From Ctenosaura bakeri (lineage: Eukaryota; Chordata; Lepidosauria; Squamata; Iguanidae), in NCBI GenBank assembly GCA_948474755.1, contig CAOLHI010000733.1, positions 186,001 through 250,000 on the forward strand: DNA of 64,000 bases, given 5' to 3'. Numbering within the stretch: the stretch's first letter is position 1; the number at the start of each line of letters is the position of its first letter. Of the stretch, positions 1-10,251 are shown in pieces. The notes under the pieces are model-generated. The model had not been told where the DNA came from. It did no database searches and worked only from the letters and a program-made list of their open reading frames with translations. Position numbers and translations under genes: made by a program.

Positions 1-409
1 TGAGAAACACACCCTGCACTCAACACACCCTGCACTCTAGAGGCAAGTTTGTCTTTTGCTCTTAAGAAATGTTTTAGAAGGCTCCTCTGATATGCCATGG
101 GAACAGGCTGCTGAGCAAACCTCAAGCCCATTGCCTAACCTGTTTGCTGTTTTCTTCTGAGAAATGCTCCCACACTTTGGGCTTGAGAGAGATTGTCATG
201 TGATCAGGAGGCAAAAAGAGATGGAGGCGTTGTTCGAAGTCATACGTTTCTAGATGAATGTATTATGTTACTGAACCAAGGGCATCAATTCGGTTATTAA
301 AAATATACAAGTCTCAAGTTGAGTCAAGTTAGTGCATCATTTATGGCTGAGTTGAGTCTTAAGTGACTTAAGTCTAACTTGTGTCCAAGTCTATCGACTC
401 GAGTCCACA
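1..409. other. Gene-free flank with AAGTC-rich tract
   Basis: No coding signal is visible. From about 305 to 412 the sequence is dominated by variants of AAGTC/GACTY, ending in a GACTCGAGTCCACATC-like string. That resembles the ends of old dispersed vertebrate DNA repeats, but the family is not assignable by eye. Confidence 0.35.
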
Positions 410-690
410 TCACTGGGACATACCCTCCAATATTTCACAGATGACAAATGGGGTGCAAAAATTATGAATGAGGCTGAACAGACAAGTTAGGAGAGACTGC
501 AGCCATTTGCTTTTGCCTGAGCCTTCTGGGGGAAAATAACGTTCTGTCTCTTCCTCTTGTCTCCCTACTGCTGAGTTACCTGAGTGCAAAAACTTTTGCA
601 GTTTGAACCCAGTTTCCAGTAACTGAAGTAAGCTGAAGACAAAAGAGGAAAGTGGAAGAGAGAAACTGGAACGTTTTAAAAGCAGCTGAA
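410..690 (+). repeat. Block resembling 32380-32560 (upstream of copy C)
   Basis: The stretch around 600-675 (TTTGAACCCAGTTTCCAG, then a purine-rich run ending GGAACGTTTTAAAAG) aligns by eye with 32475-32555 (TTTGAATTGGGTTTGCAG, then a purine-rich run ending GGGACATTTTAAAAG). It could be a shared dispersed repeat or a remnant of the tandem duplication that built the gene array; I cannot separate these without a search. Confidence 0.35.
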
Positions 691-1700
691 ATGTGGGATG
701 GCAAAGGATCAGCTGGGAGCTCTGGAAACTGTGACTGGCCAACATGTGTTATCGCAATGTCCTTGATGGACTGGAATGTTGACTCTTTGGGGGAATCAAA
801 TAGAGATAATTGTGTGAGCTGGAACAAGATAGGTTAATTGTTAACTGAACAAAAAGGACATTGCGGGTTGAAACCCACTGGTAACGCCCCATCAAGACCC
901 ATCAAGTCAATTGTTGAATGGGCAGTCAATAAGATAGGTGAATCCCACTGATTCAATTGGATTACTCTATTTTAGAATTCAGGCCATGTGATCAAGCTTA
1001 CATGATTTTGTAAGGGGCAGTTATACATTTGCAATGATGTCACTGGAATGGTATTGGGACACTTGATGATCTAACACAGAGAGAGAGACATGTACACATA
1101 TGTGCACGTATTCAACAATTTCTTGATAACAATTCTTTCTCATTTCATTCTTTCAGTGCTTTCAGACTTTCAGCAACCAGGGGGCAAATGTGAGATAGTG
1201 GGATACTGAGTAGTGAGACCCTCCCAGTACCACCACTTCAACACTCTCTGGCACTGGGTCTACAACAATCTTCCCTCATCTGGCACCCTCCAGATATGCT
1301 GGACTAAGATTCCCATCATCCTCAGCCCAGGTCCATTGTAGTCCAGATGAGCCAAATTTGGAAAGATTTGTTTGATACCTTTCAGGTCTTCTGTAAAAGG
1401 AAAGATGGCCATGGACCCCAGAACATAGGAACAGGGAGGTTCCAGCCTCCTTTAAGACTAGACTGGAGAAATTGAGCATGCACCTCCAAAAATATCTGGA
1501 AAATTGGACCACCAAGCTTTCTGTGTAATTACGAGTAAGAAGGATACTAAATGATCTCATACTATAAATTCTAAGAAGCAATTGTCATTGATCCATCCCA
1601 GGAATAATAAAAACTACCTAAAATCTATCCTGTGTATACCTACTCATGAGTAAATAAAATTAAACGCATTGAAACCACTTCTAGGTACACCTTGTGCTAG
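691..1700. other. Gene-free stretch; hAT-like fragment near 1281-1350
   Basis: No supported gene. About 1281-1350 has CACCCTCCAGATATGCTGGA followed by CCCATCATCCTCAGCCCAGG and GTAGTCCAGAT. This is the shape of a widespread reptilian palindromic element (CCAGATGTTGTTGGACT ... AACTCCCATCA), here degraded. The rest is AT-rich unique-looking DNA. Confidence 0.3.
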
Positions 1701-1703
1701 TCA

Positions 1704-1979
1704 GGCCATTTCTACACTACACTGTTAAATTGCTATTATTCCATTTTCAACATCCTGTGGAATTCTGGGGTTTGTAGTTTACTGAGGCCCAAGAGCTCTC
1801 TGGCTGAGAATTCTAAATTCCCTTCCCAGAACTGCAAACCCCAGGATTCCATAAGATGTTGAAAGTGGAATAATAGCACTACAGTGTAGTGCTATTAATA
1901 ATATTAATAATTAATAATAATATTAATAATATAATATAATAATATTAATAATAGCAATACAGTGTAGTGTGAAATAGCC
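1704..1979. mobile_element. Palindromic MITE family 1 (Harbinger-like), expanded AT core
   Basis: The element starts GGCCATTTCTACACTACACT and ends in the imperfect inverse (AGTGTAGTGTGAAATAGCC). It is flanked by a 3-bp direct repeat TCA (1701-1703 and 1980-1982). The inner arms, CCATTTTCAACATCCTGTGG and CATAAGATGTTGAAAGTGG, are inverted copies of each other. An AT-only stretch of TTAATAATA units at about 1888-1955 sits inside the right arm. The 3-bp duplication suggests PIF/Harbinger-type mobilisation; the family name is my inference. Confidence 0.75.
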
Positions 1980-1982
1980 TCA

Positions 1983-3283
1983 GTGTCTTCACATTTAAGG
2001 ACATTTTCGTGATAAGGGATAGGAAAAGTACTTTTGCCTATCCCTACAAATCCCTACAAGAATTAATGACAACCTACCTGCCAATATCACTGGGGTTGTT
2101 GGAATTGCCAACTGACTGGCCTTAGCCATGTGTCCTTTGTTGCACCTGACACTCAGCAATGAAGCACTGTTCTGCAGTAAAATCAATTGCTCTTTTATTT
2201 CTTCAAGGCAGATTGTCAGAATGAATTAATTGGCCTTGGGCATTTGCTTTTTAACAAAACATTGGTGAGTCCATTGGTGAGTCCATAAATCTCACCGCCC
2301 TTAAACGGGGAAAACCACTGGAGCTCTGATGTTCCAGGAAGTGGGCATTAAAAAGATTAGACTCATAAGCTATCCCCAGTACCAAGAGGAAGGAAAGACT
2401 CAATCATTGCTATTTGCTCATCTCTCTACATAACACTTACCTAACACATACTGTTCTTTTTGTTTTAGTTTTTTTAATTAAACACTGTAAATCCACAGAC
2501 AAAAAAGGAGTGCCTCCCTTTCTCCTACCCACTTCCCACTTCTAGGGCCAGGACTGGTGACTGGTTGAGAAAGGATAATAAACCATATAGATTAGGAATT
2601 AGTTGGACATGATTTATATAGAATATAGAATAAGCTAAGAATGATTGAAATACTTTGTGATTTAAGCTAGTAAGCAAAGACCTTTAGATTTATTAACCTT
2701 CTAAGATGTGATTGCTGTTTCTTGATGACTGATATCTAGTTTAAACTAATATAGAATATAGAATAAGTTGGTACGTGATTATAATTGTTTATGAGTGATG
2801 TTTATTAAGTAATTAATTTAGTAGGCATTTATCTAGAATGATAAAAGTGATCACAGCAAATACTAACTTTTGGTATAAATATAAAGATTTACAGGCTTAA
2901 CTACTTGATTAATATTTGCTGTTGGCAACAAGTGCAGGAACCAATTTTTAGGTATTAGTAGTCTTTTTTGTATTTATTTTTTTTTAGTTAACTGTAGTTT
3001 TGTCAAATGCTTGTAGTTAGATGCTTGCAGTTTTGTTATGTGTTGACTGTTCTTTCATTTGTATGGTACTGTTATGCTTTTCTTAGTTTGATGTATTGTT
3101 ATGTAGTGTTGCTATTTGTTTTTCGTTTAATATCCCCCCCCCAAAAAAAGAGGAAGAGAAAAGATCTAAGACCCACAAGGAAAAGAAGTAGTGTAGATGA
3201 GACAGTAACACAGTATGCAAAAGAAAGTAAAATCTAATTTTAATCCTGATTCAAGTTGACTCCTTGAAGGTTAGGGCTTGTTG
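1983..3283. other. AT-rich gene-free stretch
   Basis: No supported gene. The motif TATAGAATATAGAATAAG occurs twice (about 2617 and 2750). The 2950-3170 segment is T-rich with a C-run and an A-run, reminiscent of a LINE 3' tail, but there is no recognisable reverse-transcriptase peptide. Confidence 0.3.
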
Positions 3284-3471
3284 CTGTTGTTGTAATTGTG
3301 TGCCTTCAAGTGGATTCCAGTTCACGGTGACCGTAAGATGATCTTATCATGGGGTTTGGTTTGCAAGATTTTTTCAGAGTTGGTACACTGTTGCCTTCTT
3401 TGCCCAAAAGAGATTTGCCCAAGGTCACCCAATGGGTTTCCATGGCTGACCATTAGAACCCTGGTCTTCTA
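3284..3471 (-). mobile_element. tRNA-derived SINE (ACAACA-tailed), minus strand
   Basis: Read on the minus strand this has the body CCAGGGTTCTAATGGTCAGC, GGAAACCCATTGGGTGACCT, TGGGCAAATC, a CACCGTGAACTGGAATCCAC block and an ACAACAACAGCAACAA tail. It is one of several copies in this window. A family-1 MITE (3472-3579) sits directly against its tRNA-like end, and a few SINE-like bases appear to resume after it, suggesting insertion into the SINE. Confidence 0.7.
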
Positions 3472-3579
3472 GGCCATTTCCACACTAAACTGTTATAGTG
3501 CTGTTATTCCACATTCAACATCCTATGGAATCCTGAGGTTTGCAGTTTAGGGAGGGACCTCAAAGGTTTGGAAATGGCC
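3472..3579. mobile_element. Palindromic MITE family 1, short copy
   Basis: Starts GGCCATTTCCACACTAAACT and contains CACATTCAACATCCTATGGA and GGTTTGCAGTTTAGGGAGGG. It ends GGAAATGGCC. The right arm is mostly deleted relative to longer copies such as 32699-32878. Confidence 0.7.
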
Positions 3580-3637
3580 CCAGATTCCTATCTTATTAAC
3601 CATCACTTATAGAAATCCCATTGATTCTAATGGGTCT

Positions 3638-4505
3638 TGTTACTACGGTTCAGGCCTACCCAGTGATAGCACTAGACATCTCTTTTGATATCAAAGTCAT
3701 TCGGCCTTCCTCTGACACCCCGCTCCACATGTTTGAGAGGCCTCCGGACAAGCACGTACACAGGCGCGGCCGGTAAGTGTTGGACATTCTATTCTCCACC
3801 TCGGCAGGCAGAACAAAGCCACTCCATCGCTTCAGGGACCTCTCATGCAGACACCTCTTGCTTAAGCGTGACTCTAAACAAAGGCGCCCGGTCTTGCGCC
3901 GAAAGTCTGACATTGCCACGCTATCTGCATACTGGCTATACTATTGTTAAACCTGAGCTAAGCCCATCATGCTAAACTTGTCCTTTCCCAAAGCTTTGTC
4001 CCGCTCCAAACTCGCATTGTTCTCACTGAGTATGGCATGGCCTGTAGGCACAATTCACCCTATAAAAACTCCCTGATTCCGAGACCACCTCGGATCACTC
4101 CTGAGTTCCATCCAGGCTTGCTGCCGTTTCATCCAGAGAGCTCCCCTCGGCCTCCACGCTGAAGTTGGTTTCTTCCCGACCAACTTCAGTTTCTCCAGGA
4201 CTACAAGAAAAGGTGTGGTATCGCCCATTTCCCCCAACAACTCTTATTTCTTATTCCTAGTTGGCTGTCTGTTTGTGGTGTCTTTTCTGTTGTTTGTCCT
4301 TTAATAAAGATATCATTTTTGCTATTTTTAAAACTGTCTGACTGTTTAACTGACCTGACCCCGTAGACATTGGGTTACTAAATCCCTGCTAAGTTACCCT
4401 GCCTCTCGCTAGCTTAAGAGAGTGCTCCAGTTAATTCCCCCAGCTTTGTGTTTGTGTTTGGTTATTTGGGTGCCCCTCCCGGGACCCCCAGAGAACAGGG
4501 TAACA
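3638..4505 (+). mobile_element. Solo LTR of an endogenous retrovirus (LTR family 1, copy 1)
   Basis: 868-bp unit beginning TGTTAC and ending GTAACA, flanked by a 4-bp target duplication GTCT (3634-3637 and 4506-4509). Promoter-like TATAAAAACTCCC lies near 4060 and an AATAAAGATATC polyadenylation motif near 4304, which gives a U3-R-U5 order on the plus strand. No gag, pol or env reading frame is attached, so it is a solo LTR left by recombination. It shares long near-identical tracts with 7509-8371 and more distant similarity with 10385-11288 and 17537-18515 on the other strand. The 4-bp duplication fits gamma/epsilon-type ERVs, by inference. Confidence 0.85.
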
Positions 4506-5005
4506 GTCTTCTCAAGTTAAGACCAAAATGGGAATTCACCAAGGGTGGGGAAAAAGTAGGCTTTGCATTGTGTTGTATTGTGACTCCTAGTATTCCTCAA
4601 TACTGACCATGCAGGCTAGGGTGGATGGGGCTGCAGGGCAGCAACATCTAGAGGGCTGGAAATGTATTTACTTACTTAGTTCCTTTCTTATTTCTGCAGT
4701 CTAGCATCTGCAAGGCTAGAGATTCATTCATTCACTCACTCACTCATTTATTCATTCAGCATAGTTATATGCCATCCTTCAGTCAAAAAGTATCCCCTGA
4801 GGAGGCTCATAAATCATTAATTAGACAATTCCCTGCCCTCCCTCTTACCATTTTTTCCCACGCCTAATTTAGCCTATGAACAGCTAGTTCTCAAACCACA
4901 GACAGTTGCCTGCAGTACAGTTTCTTCTTTGTTCCTTGAAATATTTTGACCTACAGCTGCAGATCTTTGCATTTTTCACCCCCCATAATTCCTTCACTAT
5001 TCCCA
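4506..5005. other. Gene-free stretch
   Basis: No supported gene. A short CAACATCTAGAGGGCTGGAAATG fragment at about 4641-4664 resembles the end of the hAT-like palindromic repeat seen elsewhere. A CATTCATTCACTCACTCACT run lies near 4726-4760. Confidence 0.3.
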
Positions 5006-5056
5006 GGAAGGAAGGAAGGAAGGAGGGAGGGGAGGAAGGAAGGAAGGAAGGAAGGA

Positions 5057-5111
<55 letters not shown>
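5006..5111. repeat. GGAA/GAAA purine microsatellite
   Basis: Pure purine strand: GGAAG units with GGGA interruptions to about 5055, then an unbroken GAAA array to 5111. Apparent open frames across it are artefacts of the tetranucleotide period. Confidence 0.95.
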
Positions 5112-5113
<2 letters not shown>

Positions 5114-5777
5114 TTTTTTATTAATCTATCACAAGTTACAGTTTCTTAGCCCACACATGGAATACAGCACACTGGAAGAGGAAGGATTGTTGTGTGACTG
5201 TCAGCTTAGCTTCTAATCACAGAGTCCGTAGAACCCTAGTGCTTTGGAGGAGAGAGGTTGAATCAATAAAATGCAAAAGTACTTTGAGTGTTCAGGGCTG
5301 TCTATCCATTCTGTCTTCGTAAAGCAGAAAAATTAAAAGGCTTAATGGCATCTGTTGGAGTATAGCATGGATGCTTACTTGAAAAGGGCTGAATGCTCAA
5401 GTCCTTTTGACTCTATTTTCATATGCTCCACATACATCATGTACCTCTGATCTGTTGTACTTTCTATGATATCTGTGCCAAGTGAGGGGAAAAAAGAATA
5501 AGAATAATACATTGTGTTGGTTTTGTTTCATTGTATTTCTCTAGCCTTCTGGAATTTTTTCAGTTTCTTCTCTGGGGCATCTATATGACATATGGTACTT
5601 TCATATAAATTGGCAAAAAAAAAAAAAAAACCCACACAGATAGAAGATGGTAAAGGGAGGCAAGTCATGCACACTCACTCCGCTTTAAAAAAATGCAAAA
5701 TTCCACTTTCACACAAAGGAATACCTCATATCAGGGAGAGAATTTTCAAAGGGTGACCATAAGGCCAGTAAATTAGA
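5112..5777. other. Gene-free stretch
   Basis: No coding or repeat family signal recognised apart from an A-run at about 5616-5631. Confidence 0.4.
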
Positions 5778-5993
5778 GAGTCAGCACGGCATAGTGATTT
5801 GGCTATTAGACTATTAGTCAATAGACTATGAGCCTGGAGATCAGAGTTTGATTCCCTGCTTGGCCATGGAAACCCGTTGGGTGAGCTTGACCACATCAGA
5901 CGCTCTCAGCCACAGAAAACTCTGTGATAGCTTCAGCTCTGGGTCACTGTAAGTCAGAAATGACTTGAAGGCACACAAAAACCACAAGATAGA
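5778..5993 (+). mobile_element. tRNA-derived SINE (ACAACA-tailed)
   Basis: Begins AGTCAGCACGGCATAGTG. It has a box-B-like GTTTGATTCC, then CCATGGAAACCCGTTGGGTG and CTCTCAGCCACAGAAAAC, and ends TGACTTGAAGGCACACAAAA. Same family as the other ACAACA-tailed SINEs in the window. Confidence 0.8.
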
Positions 5994-6429
5994 GACATGC
6001 TAACAGAAAAGTATTTTGAACCAAGGACATATTTAGAAGCTGCAGAATTACAAAGTCCTTAGGCCTCTCAAGAAAAAGCAGATTAACTATAACCAGAACA
6101 TTCTGACTCTATCATCAGCTAACCAGTACTTTCTACCAATGCCAATAACAATCTGAAATAAATGGAAAAGTTTCACAAAGTTTCATCTACGTGATGCATG
6201 GTAGGTAGTTTTCCAGTATGGCTTGATGACTGCTGTTTGATGATTGACTAACATCTCTCCTGTATCCTTCTATGATATTCTCTGTGTTGTGGGATGAAGT
6301 TGTTAGGTAGATTTTCCAAAGTTCTATTACTGACAAGATGAATGCTTGCTTCACTGCAAGATTAACTAGCCTGAGTGCTGATATCTGGACTGGCACTGTG
6401 TCATTACATAAATGTTTCTCTTCAATTCA
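5994..6429. other. Gene-free stretch
   Basis: No supported gene or recognised repeat. Short open frames here lack family similarity. Confidence 0.4.
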
Positions 6430-6539
6430 CTATGGCTTCATTCTTGGACCCCAGACTAAGCATGCATCTAATATGGGGTAACAGCTCTGCTTCTTTGAAG
6501 AAGGGTTTTTTGCTTACTTCCAGTCTAGATTTTCAGGTA

Positions 6540-6549
6540 TGTATGTATA

Positions 6550-6580
<31 letters not shown>
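6540..6580. repeat. GTAT/TG microsatellite
   Basis: GTATGTAT followed by an unbroken TG run up to 6580, inside the duplicated block; absent from the matching position near 13110. Confidence 0.95.
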
Positions 6581-6582
6581 AT

Positions 6583-6806
6583 TTAAAAGGCATCAGCCAA
6601 CATCTAGGACTCTGAGAGATCAAGGTTTGAATCCCCACTTGGTCATGAAACCTATTGTGTGATGTTGGGCAAGTCACACACTCTCAGCCTCAGAGAAAGC
6701 AAATGGCAAATCTCTTCTGAACAAATCTTGAAAGAAAATCCTGTTATATGTTCACCATAGGGTTGCCATAAGTCACAAACAACTTTAAGATACCAACAAC
6801 AACATT
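6583..6806 (+). mobile_element. tRNA-derived SINE within the relic block
   Basis: Contains AAGGTTTGAATCCCCACTTG (box-B-like), GGGCAAGTCACACACTCTCA, ACAAATCTTGAAAGAAAATC and the end AACAACTTTAAGATACCAAC. Orthologous in position to the SINE at 13115-13335. Confidence 0.75.
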
Positions 6807-6985
6807 TTTAGTAGACTTTCTCTTGCTCTTACTCTCTTAATTTTTTTTAAAAAAATTCTACTATCCAGATAAAACGAAAATCCCCAGATGTCTCATTTCT
6901 CTAGAACTTAGGGACTACACAACAGTGCTGTTATGGACTCTTACTTTAGTTCCCCAAGTGGTAAGAACTCCCAACGGTACAACTA

Positions 6986-7508
6986 TTTTACCTAGTGCTT
7001 GATTGCCGTGAAAGAAGGTTACCAGAATTTTCTGTTGTTACTGCAATATATGGTGTATTTTACATACATATATGGGCCGAGGGCATGTGGAATCCCACAG
7101 CATTAATATCACAGAAGTTTAAGAGAAGTTTCTAACAGTACCATTAATATCACATGATTCTTGCAGGGACTAGCTTAGCTCTCCTTATATCTCTTCCAGT
7201 TCCATTCTGAAAGTGCAGGCTTCCATGCCTTTCTCCTCTGTTCCCTCAATGTTAAAGAGCAAGATGGCAAAACGTTCAGTTTTGCATAAAGCTTCCCAGT
7301 GCTGAAACAGATAGCAGTTTCATCTAGCCGAATGTTATCTCCAGGAGGCAAAGGTGAATCCCAACCCTGCTTTCTGAAATCTTTTAACAATAGAGAGGGA
7401 CTGAACCTAATTCCCATAAATCTGCCATTGAGCAACAGGATCTTTGAGCTTACATGACTGCATCTATTTTGTTACTTGGAGATGTCAATATTTTTTCATG
7501 GGTCAGCA
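6986..7508. other. Gene-free stretch with an unassigned minus-strand open frame
   Basis: An 86-codon ATG-initiated frame runs on the minus strand at 7175-7435. It is fairly low-repeat and compositionally normal for protein, but I recognise no domain and it is cut off from any other exon. The segment is where a duplicated gene exon would be expected by comparison with copy A, yet no CD225-like codons are visible. Confidence 0.3.
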
Positions 7509-8371
7509 TGTTACTATGGTTCAGGCCTACCCGGTGATATCACTAGATATCTCCTTTTGATATCAAAATTATTTGGCCTTCATTTGATCTTTCTCTGCCA
7601 CCCTGCCCCACGTGTTTGCGAGGCCACCAGACAAGCACGTAAACAGACGCGACTGATAAATGGTTGGACATTCCAACTCCCACTTAGGCAGGCAGATTAA
7701 CGCCACTCAGTTGCTTCAGGGACCTCTCTTGCAGACACACCTTGCTTAAGTGCAACTCTACACAAAGACACTCGGCCTCAAACCAGCCCTCTTACAATGC
7801 CAAGCTATTTGCATACTGTCTACGCTACTGATATACTTGTGCTAAGCCGGTCATGTAAAACTTGACCTTTCCCAACGCTTTGTCCCGCTCCAAACTCGCA
7901 TTGTTCTCACCGAGTATGGCATGGCCTGTAGGCACAATTCACCCTATAAAAACTCCCCAATTCCGAGTGCCCCTCGGATTGCTCACCCATCGGATCACTC
8001 CTGAGTTCCATCCAGCCCTGCTGCCACTGTGTCCAGCGAGTCGTCCCCTCAGCAAGCCACACTGAGCTTTCTTCCCTGCAACCTTCAATTTCTTCAGGAC
8101 TACGAGAAAAGGTGCTGTATCACCCATTTCCCCCGAAAACTCTCAATTCCAATTTCTAGTTAGTTGTGCGTTTGTGGTGTCTTCTCTGTTGTCTGTCCCT
8201 CAATAAAGATATCATTTTTACTGTTTTAGACCTGTCTGACTGCTCTTCTGACCTGACCTCATAGAAGCTGGGTTGCAAGATCCCTGCTAAGTTACCCTGC
8301 CTCTCGCTAGCTTAAGAGAGTGCTCCAGTTAATTTCCCCATCTTGTGTGGTTATTTGGGCATCCCTCCCGG
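7509..8371 (+). mobile_element. Solo LTR (LTR family 1, copy 2), 3' end truncated
   Basis: Begins TGTTACTATGGTTCAGGCCT, as in copy 1, and keeps the TATAAAAACTCCCC box (about 7945) and the CAATAAAGATATC polyadenylation motif (about 8201). It stops matching after CCCTCCCGG near 8371, about 30 bp short of the GTAACA terminus, so no target duplication can be read. It lies 3 kb downstream of copy 1 in the same orientation. The DNA between holds SINEs and no retroviral genes, and copy 1 has its own target duplication, so the two are independent solo LTRs and not the ends of one provirus. Confidence 0.8.
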
Positions 8372-9424
8372 TTGACGCGCTTGCTAAGGTGTGTGATTTG
8401 AAGAGAGGGAGGAAACCTTGCTTGTAGTCAATGGCTCAGCAATTTGCCCAAGCTACCTCAAGATCCTGGAAGAGATTTCTGTATAAAGCAGCCAACAATG
8501 CAACAATTAACAAGGCTTTCTCAAAAATATATAAGTCTTCCAGAGAACTCTTGTCTCTTTTGATTGAGTCATTAGCCTAGAGGATGGTAGTTGTACTCTA
8601 GATATTCTTTATCTTTGTCTCATCAAAGTATTGGGCAAATTCACTAGAAAGCAGAAGTGGACTGGGGCTACAAATTGAATTTGAACAGATGCAAAAGCAT
8701 CATCCAGGAATGACATCATCTGGAAATTCTGATTGCACATTTGTGGGACTTTGTAAAACCTTCAAAAAGTAGTTTAAAGTGGTAGACAAAGTGGTTATGG
8801 GCAGATCAGGCAAAGGAAGTGATGGCAATTCCCCTAACACTTCCAAAAGATTTAATTTTTTTTCCTGCTGCTAACCACTTACAGACAGCAGGAAAGGATG
8901 GGAAGGAACTGTAGAAGCATTTTTAAAGACAGCAAAGGAAGAAACAAAAGAGACCTGAGGCATTTGGTTAAAGAGGGTTAAATTATAGTGTTAAAAAAAG
9001 TGTGACAAATGTTCAGGAACCTTGCATGGCTAGCTAAGGGAGATGTCCATCTTTCTATAGCAGTACAATTTCCACAATGCAAAGCCTCTTTGGCTTTCTG
9101 TACAGAAGAAGCTCTGTTAAGAGGGAATGAACATGCAACTCAAGATCCTTGAAAACTAGTTCAAGAGAAATAATTTGCATTTTGGAGGTTATAGGGAGGA
9201 AATGGAAAGTGCCAATTTGTATAAATCCAATTGGTGGATTTAATCTAGAGCTTGAAGATAGCATGCCCTTACTATAGAATATGACTATATGATAGATCCA
9301 TGCCCTGTAGATAAATACATTGTGCCCAAAAAAGATAGTATGTTAAGTTTATTGACTTTCCAAATAAATTACAGATTGTTACACCTAGCACCTGAAGGAA
9401 AGGGGAACACGTGTTCAATGGTTC
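8372..9424. other. Gene-free stretch
   Basis: No supported gene, RNA or recognised repeat family. Confidence 0.4.
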
Positions 9425-9815
9425 CTACGCTTGCGTTCTGAAGGTGTTTTGACTCCAACTCACAAAAGCCCCACCTGGCTTCTGGAACTTGAAGTCCAAA
9501 ACATCTGGAGGGCTACTGAACTAAAGCATCATAGAGTGATGCTGCAGACAGCCGTTTCACACACTGCAGCTTACTCTCTTTGTACAAGCAGCAATATGGC
9601 AGGTAGAGGGGGTACTACCTTTATAGAAGTGGTAAGATGGAATAATGATTCTTCTTCCTAATATGCCCGTAAATCAAAGGTGGACAATTTGTGGAAACTC
9701 TAAACGTTTTTGGACTGGAGGTCTCCTCAGTCCTAGTCAGCACAGGCAATGAAGAGGAAAGATGGGAATTTCAATTGAACGGTATCTGGAGGGCCCCATA
9801 TGATTCATCCTGACC
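9425..9815. mobile_element. Two degraded hAT-like palindromic repeat fragments
   Basis: At 9445-9520 are TTGACTCCAACTCACAAAAG, CCCCACCTGGCTTCTGG and AAGTCCAAAACATCTGGAGG. At 9675-9800 are AAAGGTGGACAATTTGTGG and TATCTGGAGGGCCCCA. Both resemble the widespread GGACAATTTGTGGCCCTCCAG ... CATCTGGAGGGC palindrome of amniote hAT-like elements. Assignment is by pattern only. Confidence 0.4.
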
Positions 9816-10251
9816 TTAAATGAACTGCTGTCCATCCCTCCAGCACTTTTCCATTAGCAGAGGCCAGGGTTATTGCCGAGTCTATAAATACCACGTGAAG
9901 AGCTTCCATCAATATGCACTAGCGGAAGCAAGAGACTTGCAAAGTACAAGCATACCTCAATTAATGAAGTCTCTGAGAGCAAAACAACTTCTTCCTTTTT
10001 TTCCAAAGGTTTTTGAGCATACATGGCTATTGGGTTTACTGGGATTAAAACATAGGTACGTAACAGCGCAGAGGAGATTAAGTCTGCCAGGGGAAAGAGT
10101 GAGAGACAGAGACAGGATGTGGGTTCAAGGAACTCCCAAAGCCTCCACCCATCTCAGTAGGGTTTAGGGTTCACTCTTTGTGTTCAGGTTTTCAAGGATT
10201 CAGCCCATGTCTTTCAGCAGAAGCCTCCTCAGAGAACTTTGCTCATTTAAA
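9816..10251. other. Gene-free stretch
   Basis: A 115-codon plus-strand frame (9820-10167) has no recognisable domain and lies in low-complexity mixed sequence; I do not call it a gene. Confidence 0.35.

Larger units (their letters stand above)
6430..6985 (+). repeat. Relic duplication block matching DNA upstream of copy A
   Basis: Collinear with 13030-13500. Shared features in order are: a CATCTAATATGGGGTAA-like lead, TCTGCTTCTTTGAAGAAGG, CTTACTTCCAGTCTAGAT, ATTTAAAAGGCATCA, the same SINE at the same position (about 6583-6806), a CTCTTGCTCTTACTCTCTTA tract, then CAGATGTCTCATTTCTCTAG and CTGTTATGGACTCTTACTT. Sharing a SINE at the same site means the block was duplicated after the SINE inserted. 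No gene exon follows; about 520 bp downstream an LTR begins (7509). A TG microsatellite (6540-6580) interrupts this copy only. Confidence 0.7.

Noticed and set aside
4906..5149. Lys/Glu/Arg-rich frames
   Set aside because: Product of the GGAA/GAAA microsatellite.
5778..5993. tRNA gene suggested by box-B-like sequence
   Set aside because: No cloverleaf can be drawn; the sequence continues into a SINE body with an ACAACA-type tail and occurs many times.
3638..8371. A provirus with the two plus-strand LTRs as its ends
   Set aside because: The first LTR has its own 4-bp target duplication, and the 3 kb between them holds SINEs and a relic gene flank with no gag, pol or env similarity.
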